A DNA stretch of 64,000 nt, from NCBI RefSeq assembly GCF_964204645.1, contig NC_134034.1, positions 10,845,414-10,909,413 of the forward strand, in the 5' to 3' direction. The notes under the pieces were generated by a model, which was not told the origin of the DNA, ran no database searches, and was given only the letters and a program-made list of their open reading frames with translations. Positions 52,615 to 64,000 of this stretch are shown here, piece by piece. Position numbers and translations under genes: made by a program. The stretch comes from Tubulanus polymorphus. Lineage: Eukaryota; Nemertea; Palaeonemertea; Tubulaniformes; Tubulanidae. Numbering within the stretch: the stretch's first letter is position 1; each line of letters opens with the position of its first letter.

Positions 52615-55600
52615 ATGGCTGCCGAGGAAGAGAGCCAATCAGAACGCATAATCCGCGAACTTCAAGAAGAAAACAAACGTCTGAAACATTTTCTGTCAAC
52701 TTCGACGAATGCCGGGAAATTCCTACATCACCATAGCGACGGCAGCGGCGGTGATCCGTCCGCGGGGAAATGGCCACAGAATTCATACATCGACCCTACA
52801 ATGATCGACGCTCATCAGTGGCACGTAGCAGCACCCCCTGGTGGTCAGACCGAGCGACCAGTGTTATCGGCGGTCGCCCACTCGGATGGCGCGACCTACG
52901 TGGCGCAGGTCGCCGCGCCGGATTCAACCTGGCAGATAACGACCTCGACCGAAGGCCAGGTGTCCGTCGGCGGCGGTAATTTTCCGTTAGTTTCCGCGAT
53001 GGCGCAGGTTCCTCATTCCGACGGGCAGCTGGCGACGTACTACGCACAGGTGGCAGCACCGTATAAACAACCGATCGATTCTATGGTACAGGTGGCAGCA
53101 CCTGATGGTCACTTATCTGGCTACCCGGTGATATCAGCCGTAGCGCAGGTCGCTGATTGGCCGGTTATTTCCTCTGTTCAACAGTTAAGTTCCACTGATG
53201 GAGAAAACGATTTGACTAAATCAAATTCAGGGTCGGGTAAGTTTGCAGTCCAGTCCAACAATCCCAAGTCCCCTACGACTCCATGATTCCTTTCCCAAAA
53301 CGGAAAATGCTTTTTAAGGTGCTTCTTGAAACTCCTTTTACGCCCGAAACCTTTTCAATTTTGAGAAGTTAGTTAATGCTATTGATATTTTTTGCAGAAT
53401 CGAAGAAATCTAAAATCGCCATGACAACGATGGACTCGCAGCAGACGGCTGTATCGAATCCGTCTGCCATCGCTACGGAAACGTCGAGAAATGGTTACTT
53501 CGACGGAAAAATGCCAGTGAAAATCGACGCGATCAAAACGGAGAACGTCGTCGAAAATTGCGCGGATAAATTCGTTTGCGGAAAATGTGGACAGAATTTC
53601 GTGAATCAGTGGACTTATAATCGGCACATGACGTTCGCGCACGGCGATGCCGGCGTTAAATCTAGCGTCGCTACGGTGACGGAGCAGACGGTTTATAAGT
53701 GCGATCAGTGCGTGCGAACGTTCGCGTACGAGTGGACGCTCAACCGACATAAAGAATTCTATCACGTTAGTACGAATAACGATTCGAAGGGGGCGCCGCC
53801 GTCCTCGTCTGTTGAGTCTTCGTCGAGCGATACGACGACGACGACGAATTACGTCGCGAAAAAAGTGACGAAAGTAAAAACGGAAAAACTGGAAGAATTC
53901 GTTCAGCGTCGGTCGAAATCCGAAGCGTCGGAGAAAATCGTTCTGATCGCCGAGGAGGAAAATAACCCGATGCCTCGCGACGAAGAGGACGGTTACCATA
54001 ACGACGATGAGAAGAGCGACGACGACGACGATGATGATTGTCAGTGGATATCGGGTGAAGTCGAGGTGATGAGCGATTATTGGGACTCGGACGAGTCGGT
54101 CGTCGAAATCGAGATCAACGACGACCGGGATAAAAAACCGGTCACTGTCGTCGAGTTATCTGACGGTGACGGGGAAACGGTGGATTGGGACTCGGACTCG
54201 GAACCGGAGACGGTCGTCGTTAAGACAGAACGAGATGACGATCGCGCGGATGTGTTCCAGGCGTTGAATATAAAAGTCGAGAAAGATGCCGAACCGGTAG
54301 AAGCGGTTACCACAGCAACGGGGGACGCGAAAAAAGGTCGAATCCGATGCGATTTGTGCGTGGGAAAGGACGAATACTTCACGTCGAAACGCTCGCTGGT
54401 CATTCATAAGAACCGCGCGCACACGAAATACCACAAAAACAAGAATAAAATGTACGAGTGCGACGTGTGCCGGCGCGAGTTCACTCGGATCGGTCACTTC
54501 GAACGACATCGGTTCTCCGTTCATAGTTTCTGCTCCGGAAAGAGGGGCATGAAAATGACGAAGAACGACGCGGCATCGGCGGCGAGTTTGAAACGCGTAA
54601 AAATCGAGCCAGCAGACGACGAAGATGTCGGTGGAGCAGACGAAGATGTCGGTGGAGCGGACGGATTAAAAGAACCAGCAGACGGATTAAAAGAACCAGC
54701 GAAAGGATTAAATGAATCAGCGGACGGATTAAATGAACCAGCAGACGGATTAAAAGAACCAGCAGACGGATTAAAAGAACAAGCAGACGGATTAAAAGAA
54801 CCAGCAGACGGATTAAAAGAACCAGCAGACGGATTAAATGAACCTGCAGACAGATTAAATGAACCAGCAGACGGATTAAAACAACCAGCAGACGGATTAC
54901 ATCGATGCGACGTTTGTCAGCTTCGGTTCGCGCGGAAAGAAGCTTTGAACGATCACATGAATTTTGTTCACGAAAAACAACGAAAACTAATGGACGAAAC
55001 AACGACATCACAAAATCATCAGTGTAAAATTTGTCGTAAAACGTTCGACGGACATTCCACACTGAAAGCTCATATTTCGAAAGTGCACGTCAACGGCGAA
55101 CCGCAAAAGTGCGAAATATGTCAGAAGATTTTCAAACTGAAAGGAACGTTACGACTGCACATGACATCGCAGCACGGAGTACCATACACGAACCCGGATC
55201 CTCCGCCGACCGAGCCTGCTGTGTTGACTCCTCCGCGCGTTAAAACGGAGCCGCCCGAACCGGACTCTGAATCTTCCTCCGAGGCTTCGATGGCCGTCGA
55301 TTCATCTGATGTCGAATTCAAGTGCGATTCGTGCGCGAAGGTTTTCCCGACTCATCGCGGTCTCGCCGTTCATCGATACCGCGCTCACGTGATGAAAGCC
55401 GAGGAAGACGACGGCGCGGAACAGGATGCAGACCGTGACCAGGACACGTTGTATCTAACCGGAAATACCGATCCGTCGTTTCGCACGCTAGAGGAACTGT
55501 TTCAATGTCCGTTCTGTCCGAAAAGCTTTCCGACGAAACGCGGACTCACGACGCACAAAACGAAAGCGCATCCGTTGCCGCAACTAGGTGGCGGTGACAA

Positions 55601-58600
55601 ATCGGAAAGTCATTCGCCACCAGATGGCGTTGGTGAATCGGAAAACGAGGCGGGTTTTACGCGGATTAAGCAGGAACCGGTTGAAGCGGACGGGACTAGG
55701 AGCGAGGACGAGTCTTGTCGATCGAGCGTCGATTACGACAAACCGAGTCGCGCCGCCGTAAAAACCGAACCCGGTTCAGAACCGGACGACGAACGAGTTT
55801 GGTCCGACGAAGTCGATCGTAAACCGCGTTTAGCATGCGACATCTGCGGCAAATTGTGCGTGACGAAAATCGGGCTTGCCGTGCACCAACGCCGCGCGCA
55901 TTTCAAACCGCGTCGCCATCGGAGAACGGTTCTGTCATCCGATCGTCTGTTCCGGTGTCGCACGTGCGGACGGAAGTTCGCGCATCGAGCGAACTTGAGT
56001 CGTCACATGTCGACGGTGCACTCGTCGACGCGGTCGTATCCGTGTAAGTTCTGTCAGTCTAGTTTCAAAACGAACTCGTCGTTGCAGACGCATTTGTTGA
56101 CGGTTCACTCGAGCGACCGGCCGTGGGAGTGCTCCGTCTGCCCGCAGACGTTCAAACTGAAGGCGACGTTGAAGTCGCATTATCAGACGATACACGTCGC
56201 GACGCGCGCGTTCAAATGCACGGAATGCGACAAGTGTTTCAAGTCGCTCGACGTGCAACGCAGCCACCAGCGTCGCGTTCACGAGGGCCTGCGCCCGTAC
56301 GCATGCGAACTGTGCGGCAAGCGTTTCAAAACGAAAGTGACGCAGCGCAATCACGTGTCGACCGTACACTTGAATCTGAAACCGTACGAGTGCACGATTT
56401 GCAATCAGAAATTCGGCCTGAAGGCGACGATGACGACGCACATGGCGACCGTTCACGACAACCGGCGACCATTCCGGTGCGAGCAGTGCGACCGCGGCTT
56501 CAAGAGCAACGACGCGTTGCGGTCGCACATGAAAACCGTACATTCGGTCGCGCGGCCGTACGTCTGCCTCGTCTGTCATAAAGGCTTCAAATCGAAGAAC
56601 AGCATGAAAATACACGCGTCGACGGTGCACAGCGATCAACGTTCGTTCGAGTGTAAAATCTGCGCGAAATCGTTCAAGTTGAAAGCGACGTTGACGACGC
56701 ACGTCAATCAGGTGCATCTCGGCACGCGTCCGTACGCGTGCGGCGTCTGCGACAAGCGTTTCTCGATGAAGAACAATCTGACGCGTCACGTCGCCACCGT
56801 TCACGAGGGCGCGCGCACGTACGGTTGCAACGTCTGCCGCAAGATGTTCGCGTCGAAAGGTTCGTTGAACATACACATGTCGTCGGTGCACCTGCAGCTG
56901 AAACCGCACCAGTGCAGCGTTTGTAAGAAGAACTTCAGCGCGAAGGTAACGTTAACGAAACACGTGCAGGCCGTGCATTTGCGCTTGAAACCGTTTCAGT
57001 GTCAGGTTTGCGAGCGTAGCTTCAGTTTGAAAGGCTCGTTGCGCACGCACATGAAAGCCGTACATCTCGGACTGCGACCGCATCAGTGTAAAATCTGTTT
57101 GAAAAGCTTCAAAATGAACGTGACGTTGACGACGCACATGCGCGCCGTTCACGAGGGCCTGCGGCCGCACCAGTGCGCCGTCTGCCAGAAGAGTTTCAAA
57201 TCGAAGATGTGCATGCAGAAGCACGTCGGCGCCGTACACCAACGCCTCAAACCGTTCAAATGCTCGCACTGCGACAAACAGTTCAGTTTCAAGGGCTCGT
57301 TGAACATGCATGTCAAGGCCGTGCACCTCGGATTACGACCGCACGAATGCGACATCTGCCACAAACGCTTCAAGATGAACATGTCGATGCAACGTCACAT
57401 ACGCGACGTACACATCGGACTGCGACCGTACCCGTGCGAACTGTGCGACAAACGTTTCAAGTCGAAAATGACGATGCAACGCCACGTGGCGAGCGTTCAC
57501 TACGGCAAGCGTCCGTTCCACTGTCCGAACTGTCCGAAACGTTTCAGCATCAAGGGCACGTTGACCAATCACGTGAAGGCCGTGCACCTCGGACTGCGGC
57601 CGCACGAGTGCAAAATCTGTCACAAAAGTTTCAAAATGAATTTGACGTTGCAGACGCACATTCGTGGCGTGCATTTAGGAATACGGCCGTACCCGTGCAC
57701 GGACTGCGGCAAGGCTTTCAAATCGAAGATGACGTTGCGCAATCATGTATCGGCCGTGCACCGACGTCTGCGCCCGTACGAGTGTGAAATCTGCAAGAAG
57801 TGTTTCAGTTTCAAGGGCACGTTGACGACGCACGTGTCGTCCGTTCACGTCGGGCTGCGGCCGCACGAATGTCGCGTTTGTCAGAAAAGTTTCAAAAGCG
57901 TCGAAACGTTGAAGAAGCACACGAGCGCCGTGCACTTGGGCTCGCGGCCGCACGAGTGCGAACACTGCGGCAAGAAATTCAGCTTCAAAGGCTCGTTGAA
58001 CGTTCACGTGAAGAGCGTTCATTTAGGAATTCGACCTCACGAGTGCAGCGTCTGCCAGAAACGCTTCAAATTAAAGGTTTGTGACCAGAGACCTTTTAGT
58101 GTAGTTATTACTAGGGTTCTTACAGAGATATCTGGGCTCTTACGGATCAGGGGAATCTGGGTTCTTACGGATCCAGGGAATCTGGGTTCTTACGGATCCA
58201 GGGAATCTGGGTTCTTTCGGATCCAGGGAATGTGGGTTCTTATAGATCAGAGAAATCTGGGTTCTTACGGATCAGGGGAATCTGGGTTCTTATGGATCCG
58301 GAAAATCTGGGTTCTCACGGATCCAGGGGAATCTGGGTTCTTACGGGTCAGGGGAATCAGGCTCAGTTACTGAATTCCATATTAATTTTTTTCATTTGAG
58401 AATTTGAATTTCAGAGTAGACAATTTTGACAATCTACTCTCCATAGATCGAAATAGTCGAATACTTAATTAGGAATTTAAGATAATTTGATCAATGGTCA
58501 ATAATTCTGCTGTTTGAAATATTGCATAATGAACTTATTACAATTGTTTGGTCAAATTCAACTAATGAAGATATTTCTTTTTTTCAAACAGGTGACCTTG

Positions 58601-59578
58601 ACAACGCACATGCAGACGGTTCATTTCGATTATAGGCCGTTTCGATGCGAGGTCTGCGACAAGAGTTTCAAGATGAAGTCGACGTTGACGACTCACATGT
58701 CGACTGTTCACCTCGGCGTACGACCGCACCTGTGCAAGGTCTGTCACAAAAGTTTCAAATTGAAGGCGACGCTGCAGGCGCATCTGTCGTCGGTGCATCT
58801 CGGATTGCGTCCGTACCGATGCGAGATTTGCGACGGGCGTTTCAGCTGCAAGACGAATTTATCGCGTCACATGTCGACCGTCCACCAGGGGGCGAAGCCG
58901 TACCAGTGCGAGATTTGTAAAGCGACATTCGGCTTGAATAGTAACCTACGGCGGCACATGTTCAGCGTACACGCCGGTCTGAGACCGTTTAAATGCGAAC
59001 ACTGCGATAAAACTTTCAGTATGAAAGAAACGTTAAAAATGCACACGTCTGCCGTACATTTGAAATTAAAACCGCACCAGTGCGCCATCTGTCAGAAATG
59101 CTTTTCGATCAAATCTTCGTTGAAAGTGCATTTAGAGACCGTTCATCAAGGCGCGCGTCCGTACAAATGCGAGATCTGTCAGCAGACGTTCGGACAAAAA
59201 AGTAACCTCGATCGCCATGTGATTTCTATTCATGCCTCTGGTGGCGCTAGTCGTCGTTCTAGCGCGGCAGCGGAGACGACGCCGCGAAAACGACATCGGT
59301 GTAAACTGTGTCCGAAACGTTTCGCGAAAAAGAGCCAACTCGATCGCCACGTCGACAACTTTCATCAGTTCGAGGATTCCGAAGTTGAAAAGGAGGAGAC
59401 TGAGGATGAAGAGCAGGACGACGAGGACTTCGCGATCGAGGGGGATGAGGAAAATGAGATTCCGATGAAAAGGATGAAATTCGACGAGCGGCAGACAGAT
59501 TTTTCACCGGCAGCAGACGACAGCGATATGGAACTGATCGTCAAGGTCGAACAAATCGAAGCGGATGATTCCGTTTGA
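52615..59578 (+). CDS. Giant C2H2 zinc-finger protein, about 43 fingers, 2,095 residues
   Basis: Three coding exons, 52615-53236, 53398-58076 and 58592-59578 (622 + 4679 + 987 nt), join in frame. The start is the first ATG after the acceptor at 52584 (MAAEEESQSE); a 5' UTR exon must lie upstream. Residues 5-28 look like a short coiled coil (RIIRELQEENKRLKHFL). An Ala/Val/Gln-rich region with four QVAAP-type repeats follows to about residue 260. Fingers 1-10 are spread out between acidic, Ser-rich linkers; fingers 11-43, from residue 1059, are almost contiguous at a 28-residue period. Nearly every finger is C-x2-C-x12-H-x4-H, usually ending in TVH or AVH, with linkers such as GLRPHEC instead of TGEKP. 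Finger 35 is split by the last intron. The tail is acidic. Nine psi-K-x-E sumoylation motifs lie outside the finger arrays. Probably a sequence-specific nuclear DNA-binding regulator; no target or named orthologue can be given. Confidence 0.92.
58113..58352. repeat. About 27-bp minisatellite in the last intron of the giant zinc-finger gene
   Basis: GGGAATCTGGGTTCTTACGG followed by ATC[AC]AG repeats about nine times. It stays open in the finger frame for about 100 codons, which is not coding. Confidence 0.85.
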
Positions 59579-59604
59579 AACAGACGCTTATAATCAATCA
59601 GATG

Positions 59605-59610
59605 AATAAA
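59605..59610 (+). terminator. Poly(A) signal AATAAA, giant zinc-finger gene
   Basis: AATAAA begins 27 bp after the stop codon. Another at 59657-59662 could also serve. Confidence 0.5.
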
Positions 59611-62432
59611 TATTATCATCAATAATAATAGTAATAATTATTATGATTTTATTTTGAATAAAAGAAAAAGCTAATGTTTTATATTGATTATATAGAAGAA
59701 GAATTGATAGAATTGATAGAAACTTAATCGATTGAATCAATGTAATAATCGGGCAACGAATTAACTGTTGAGATTATGATGAATTGTTATTTAACAATAT
59801 AAAACGAATTCAATGGAATTTAGAAATTCTTATCAGGAATGAAAACAAAAAGAAATAGTTAACAATCAGCATTTTCTAGACTTGTCATCAGGAATCATGA
59901 ATCATGTGTATTTATAGGTTTATATTTGAGATTCGGACTCAAATACAAAAATAGTCACTCTGTGGCATTTTCAGGGTTAGTAAAACAAAACAAAAAAAAC
60001 GGGGTGGGTGAATGTTCGAATTCTGAAGTTTCCAATGAAAATAAATTGCATTTTAACGTTATATGTAAATAATAGTGGCATTGCTCCGTGCGTGTACCGT
60101 GTAAATATGGCTGTAAATCTCGGTAACCATTTTAAATGGGAATTTTTGTTTTATTCCGCCACGGCAAAAATGCTTTGTATTAGATTTTATGTCCTTGTCG
60201 TCGAACGCATTTTCCAAAACCGAAAAATTAGAAAGTTTGAAGAAGACTATATTGGCAGGGGAATAGAAGAGGGGAGGTTTGTATTTCTTGAACGTGTTAT
60301 GTTTGCAGGGTTCTTGCGGGTTTTGGAAAATTGGAATTTTTTCCAAGCCCTTGAAAAGCTATAGGAATTTTTTTTTCTCTATGGCAACCGCAATGGAAAA
60401 AGTATGAAAAATCAGAAAATAGTTTCAAAAGAAGGTTTTTCTTCTATTTTGTATTTTAGGCTATATATGCCTAAATGTCATACTACACATTTGATAACAA
60501 ACTTAATGAAAATACTTATGTCGATGGTATTGATAATTGGCTCTTATTTACTTTGAATGGGCCTATGTTGCCTGTTCTAGGTTTGCGATAGTAACTTGGT
60601 GGTCTGGAAAATTTATAATCTAGCTATGGAAAAGTTATAAGAATTGAAATTGGGAAACTCGCAAGAACCCCGTAAGAATTTCCCCTTGGAAATACCTTTT
60701 AACCACCTTTAACATAAAACCTGGTAACAAGCTAAAGCTAGTTCTGTTGAACTAGAGTAGTTTTTTTAAACTGATAATTTTTACCAGGAATATTGATTGA
60801 TTGAATGACTTCGTAGATTACAACGAAAATTATGTTATAGATTTATTTGTTTTAGCGCGTGATAAAAAATATGTGTCTCTTCACTGAAAACTCAATTCGT
60901 ACTTAAATATGTAAAAAATTGTGATCCCTTTCTCTGCATTTTTCTCGATAATCAAATGTTGTCTTTTTTCAACGACTCAATATTTTGCTCTTGTCCGTAA
61001 CTAGATTATAGGAATAAGATTTTCCATTTCTTTTGAAAAATGAACTGCTCTGTAGATGAGAAAGTATTAATACATTATTTCACGGTGTGTTGTATATGTC
61101 GTCTGCTGTATTCCTCATTTTCTACATGAAATAAAAACATATGACTTAGAACTCAATTCAATTATTGTTTTCTATGATGATTGTTGTTGTGGCGGTGAAG
61201 AATCTCTGGGGGTAATTACCACACGAGTAAATTTCGCAGAGAACTTGTCACCAATATCAATAACCAGCCCCAATATCCCTGTATATGGACATTTTTTATA
61301 CTGGACCAAGTTCCACAGGTCTGTGTAAAGATCTGAGTTAACTAATTGGAAATGAACTAATTTTGACTCGAGAGTTAACCCTAACCTGACTGGAACTGGG
61401 TCCAGGGAAGGGGGTTTCGAAGTCAGTAAACTAGTCAAATCCCTGTGGTTGTTGCGGTCCAATAAACTTTATATTCTACACACGTGTAATAATACTTGTT
61501 CCGTCCTAGACTCTATTACTGCAGAAACCAATCGTTTGCTATAGCCAAGAACTATAACAAAACTATTCCGTTATAGTTCTACATTTAAGGTGTGATAAAA
61601 TGTCGGGACTCGAACCCATATTGATGAGTTGCTCCAATCTGACATTTAGGTCAATGGTGCTGCTGCTGAGTCTGGGAATGTTGGTAATTTCTCCCTTAGA
61701 TTTGGTGCCCTTTTCTTCTTGTCATTAAGTTGAGCGGATCCTTCTATAAGACAAGTCATTCCCCAAGCAAGGAAGGAAGGCACGCAAGTGAAACATCGAC
61801 ACCATCGATTTACTGCTCTCACACACTGTCTAATTCAGCGCAGGTAAAAGACGTTAGTGAACCGATCCTCGATACAAAATGGCGGCTTTTTCAACCGTAG
61901 TAGAAAATAGATCTCATCTACGACTACGGGTCCTAAAAATGAGGCTGGTCCAAAGGGTTAAGTTTAGGGTCTAGAGGGTAGGGTTAGGATTAGGTGCGAT
62001 TCAAGAATAGGGGACTATAGCAATAGGGCCTATATATGTAGTGATAGTAATCAATTAAGTAATAATATTAGTAATTGATAATGATGATATATAATGATAG
62101 TAATGTATATAGTAATTAATGATGATTAGGGAACTAAACCTAACCCTAACCCTAATCCTAACTTCTAGTCCCCTATTCTTGAATCTTGATTAGAGTAAAG
62201 GGTTAAAAAAATCGATATATTCAATTCGTTCCGGCTGGATGGCTGGATCGGCTAGAATGTTGTGCTATCACTCGCGTGTTTACGAACCTTGATTTTTGCA
62301 AAAATTACTTAGAAATTTTATAAGTTCAGCAAAATTGCGCATGCGCAGTGGAGAAGCGCCGACTGGTTATTGTAAGTAACATCAACTGTCACTCTACGGT
62401 GAAATCCTTCCATTCTCTCTGACGATTCTAGG

Positions 62433-62809
62433 ACAATTGCCCCCCGGACAATTGCCTCCCGAATAAAATCCTTTTTGATTTGGATTAACACCACCTAAAT
62501 ACTTAACTGAGAAATTCATTTGAATATAGATTTATAAGATATAGAATTACTGATGCTGTGTGCAGATCAAAAACTTTAAATCAGTCCTTGTGTAATTACC
62601 AAATTAAAGGAAACTTAATAAGTCCACTTAGTGCATTAGTTAACGTTGGCTGATTTATTGGAATTAGTTTTAGTGTTACTTTAGCCAATCAAAAACTCTA
62701 AAGCAGTCCTAGAGTAAATAGCTAGAATTAGTTCACTTTGTCTAGTTAATTTGAAGTAAATATCTGTGTTACTTTAAGATTAAAAAGATTTAATTTGGGG
62801 GGCAATTGT
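62433..62809. mobile_element. MITE-like element with ACAATTGCCCCCC termini
   Basis: ACAATTGCCCCCC at 62433 and GGGGGGCAATTGT at 62797 are complementary and enclose AT-rich DNA that itself carries a duplicated segment (ATCAAAAACT[TC]TAAA). Confidence 0.55.
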
Positions 62810-63043
62810 GCTGATTCCCTCTCTGACGACACCACAGATTGCAAATCTTTTATAATTCTGTTTATTTTCTATAGGTTGATTGAACAGCGCGTTGGATTAC
62901 CGGTAACCTGTTTGTCGAATGTCCACCAGCAGGGGTCGAAGGTGGAGATCACCAGTTGGCTCCAGCAGCAGTATACCTTGTACACCGTGATTTGAGTCCG
63001 TTCAAAGCAATCATCGCGATCAAACCTGTCATTGACGTTAAAC

Positions 63044-64000
63044 ATGTCTGCCACATATTTAGAATTCAAGCCGTATCAGTGTGCCATCTGTCAGGGTGAC
63101 TTCCTATCGAAATCAGATTTGAAACAACACGTAGACACCGCACATGAAGGCGCTCAACTTCATGTATGTGAATACTGTTGGCAGACGTTTAAAGAAAAGA
63201 TTGATCTGAATACGCACTTGTCGATCATGCACCAGGGCCACGGAGAGAAGCCGTTCCCGTGCGAGGTCTGTGGAAAGAGATACAATCTGAATTCTAACCT
63301 ACAGCGACACATGTCACTTGGACACCCGAATCTATCAGGATTTAAGTGTGATCATTGCTATAAAACATTTCGTTTGAAACCATACTTAAAACAGCACGTG
63401 GCTCGTGTTCATTCTAATTCCAAGCTGCACCAATGCGCCATCTGTCAGAGAACATTCAAACTAAGGCTTAGTCTAACTCGCCACATGATTGCCGTCCACC
63501 AGGGGGCGAATTTGTTTCAGAGTGAGGACTGTGAAAATAATCCACAGCAGCAGACGCCTGTTGAATGCCCCATTCTACATCCGTTGAAATGTGATCACTG
63601 CAATAAAGCTTTTAGCCAGAAAAGATATTTAAAACAGCACGTGGCTCGTGTTCATTCGAATTCCAAGCTGCACCAATGCGCCATCTGTCAGAAAACATTC
63701 AAACTAAGGCGTAGTCTAACTCGGCACATGATTTCTGTCCACCAGGGGACGAATTTGTTTCAGAGTGACGACTGCGAAAATAATCTACAGCAGGAGGCGC
63801 CAGTTGAACAGCCCGGTCAGGACTGGGAAAATAATCCACAGCAGCCGACGCCCGTTGAACAGCCCGGTCAGGACTGGGAAAATAATCCACGACAGCAGAC
63901 GCCCATTGAACAGCCCGGTCCACATCCATTGAAATGTGATCATTGCGATAAAACTTTTAGCCAGAAAAGATATTTAAAACAGCACGTGGCTCGTGTTCAT
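63044..64000 (+). CDS. C2H2 zinc-finger protein, N-terminal part (runs off the right edge)
   Basis: The frame is open from ATG 63044 (an in-frame TGA lies about 50 bp upstream) to the end of the window: 319 codons without a stop or intron. Eight C2H2 fingers are visible, all C-x2-C-x12-H-x4-H: YQCAIC, HVCEYC, FPCEVC, FKCDHC, HQCAIC, LKCDHC, HQCAIC, LKCDHC. The first linker between fingers 2 and 3 is of TGEKP type (HGEKPF); the others are not. Fingers 4-5, 6-7 and 8 onward are successive copies of a two-finger module separated by Gln/Pro/Glu-rich spacers containing PGQDWENNP. Probably a DNA-binding nuclear protein. The YQCAIC and HQCAIC fingers resemble those of the preceding giant gene, so the two may be distant tandem paralogues. 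A 5' UTR exon probably starts at the acceptor near 62875. Confidence 0.88.
   Translation, partial: MSATYLEFKPYQCAICQGDFLSKSDLKQHVDTAHEGAQLHVCEYCWQTFKEKIDLNTHLSIMHQGHGEKPFPCEVCGKRYNLNSNLQRHMSLGHPNLSGFKCDHCYKTFRLKPYLKQHVARVHSNSKLHQCAICQRTFKLRLSLTRHMIAVHQGANLFQSEDCENNPQQQTPVECPILHPLKCDHCNKAFSQKRYLKQHVARVHSNSKLHQCAICQKTFKLRRSLTRHMISVHQGTNLFQSDDCENNLQQEAPVEQPGQDWENNPQQPTPVEQPGQDWENNPRQQTPIEQPGPHPLKCDHCDKTFSQKRYLKQHVARVH

Larger units (their letters stand above)
59579..63043. other. Intergenic region between the two zinc-finger genes
   Basis: It contains the 3' UTR of the first gene, AT-rich sequence, a B-box at 61606-61616, ATGGCGGC (YY1-like) at 61880, telomere-like TTAGGG-related tracts in opposite orientation at about 61965-62190, and a MITE-like element at 62433-62809 just before the 5' UTR of the second gene. 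Short frames in it look random. Confidence 0.5.

Noticed and set aside
54481-57787. Long minus-strand and other-frame open frames across the zinc-finger exon
   Set aside because: Shadows caused by the biased codon use of the finger array; they have Arg/His/Val-rich translations and no domain.
58077-58373. C-terminal extension of the zinc-finger frame past 58076
   Set aside because: It is translated minisatellite; a donor at 58077 joins finger 35 to its helix half at 58592.
60008-60364. 118-codon frame between the zinc-finger genes
   Set aside because: Low-complexity Phe/Asn/Lys composition typical of AT-rich non-coding DNA, no motif.

Overview
The window is nuclear DNA of an animal. Genes are split by many short introns with metazoan splice signals, the intergenic and intronic DNA is full of minisatellites and MITE-like elements, and one gene carries an AT-AC (U12-type) intron. 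The protein set (TRRAP, a Toll-like receptor, HSBP1, long C2H2 zinc-finger proteins) fits an invertebrate bilaterian. A marine lophotrochozoan such as a mollusc is my best guess, but nothing here proves the phylum. All homology statements come from recall of the families, not from a search.

Layout. 428-30939 (minus): 59 coding exons of TRRAP, from the start codon through most of the HEAT solenoid into the FAT region. The remaining exons lie off the left edge. Every junction keeps frame, and the exons sum to 9,141 nt (3,047 codons). 33487-36386 (plus): a two-exon Toll-like receptor of 935 residues. 38528-47835 (minus): an 11-exon gene for a 714-residue protein with RGG, GGWNGNQ repeats, one matrin-type zinc finger and a Tyr-rich prion-like tail. 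48466-51130 (plus): HSBP1, divergent from the previous gene, with an AT-AC intron. 52615-59578 (plus): a 2,095-residue protein with about 43 C2H2 fingers and nine sumoylation-type motifs. 63044 to the right edge (plus): the start of a second C2H2 gene.

The non-coding part is dominated by repeats. There are a piggyBac-like MITE family (TTAA target sites, about six copies), a second inverted-repeat MITE family, a 47-bp repeat in several arrays in both orientations, a repeat carrying the core ATGTCATAGGGGG, and many locus-specific minisatellites. Two TRRAP minisatellites have copied their own exon's 5' splice site, which leaves decoy donors in the intron. At 13.1-14.2 kb three elements are nested inside one another.

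Functionally the neighbours are not an operon. Several act in the nucleus (TRRAP as activator scaffold of SAGA and NuA4/TIP60, HSBP1 as an HSF1 regulator, zinc-finger proteins), and the Toll-like receptor is a membrane immune or developmental receptor. The most notable observations are the U12 intron in HSBP1, the decoy splice donors in TRRAP, the BB-loop substitution in the Toll-like receptor, the four microexons and domain mix of the RGG zinc-finger gene, and the B-box-only sites upstream of three transcription units.
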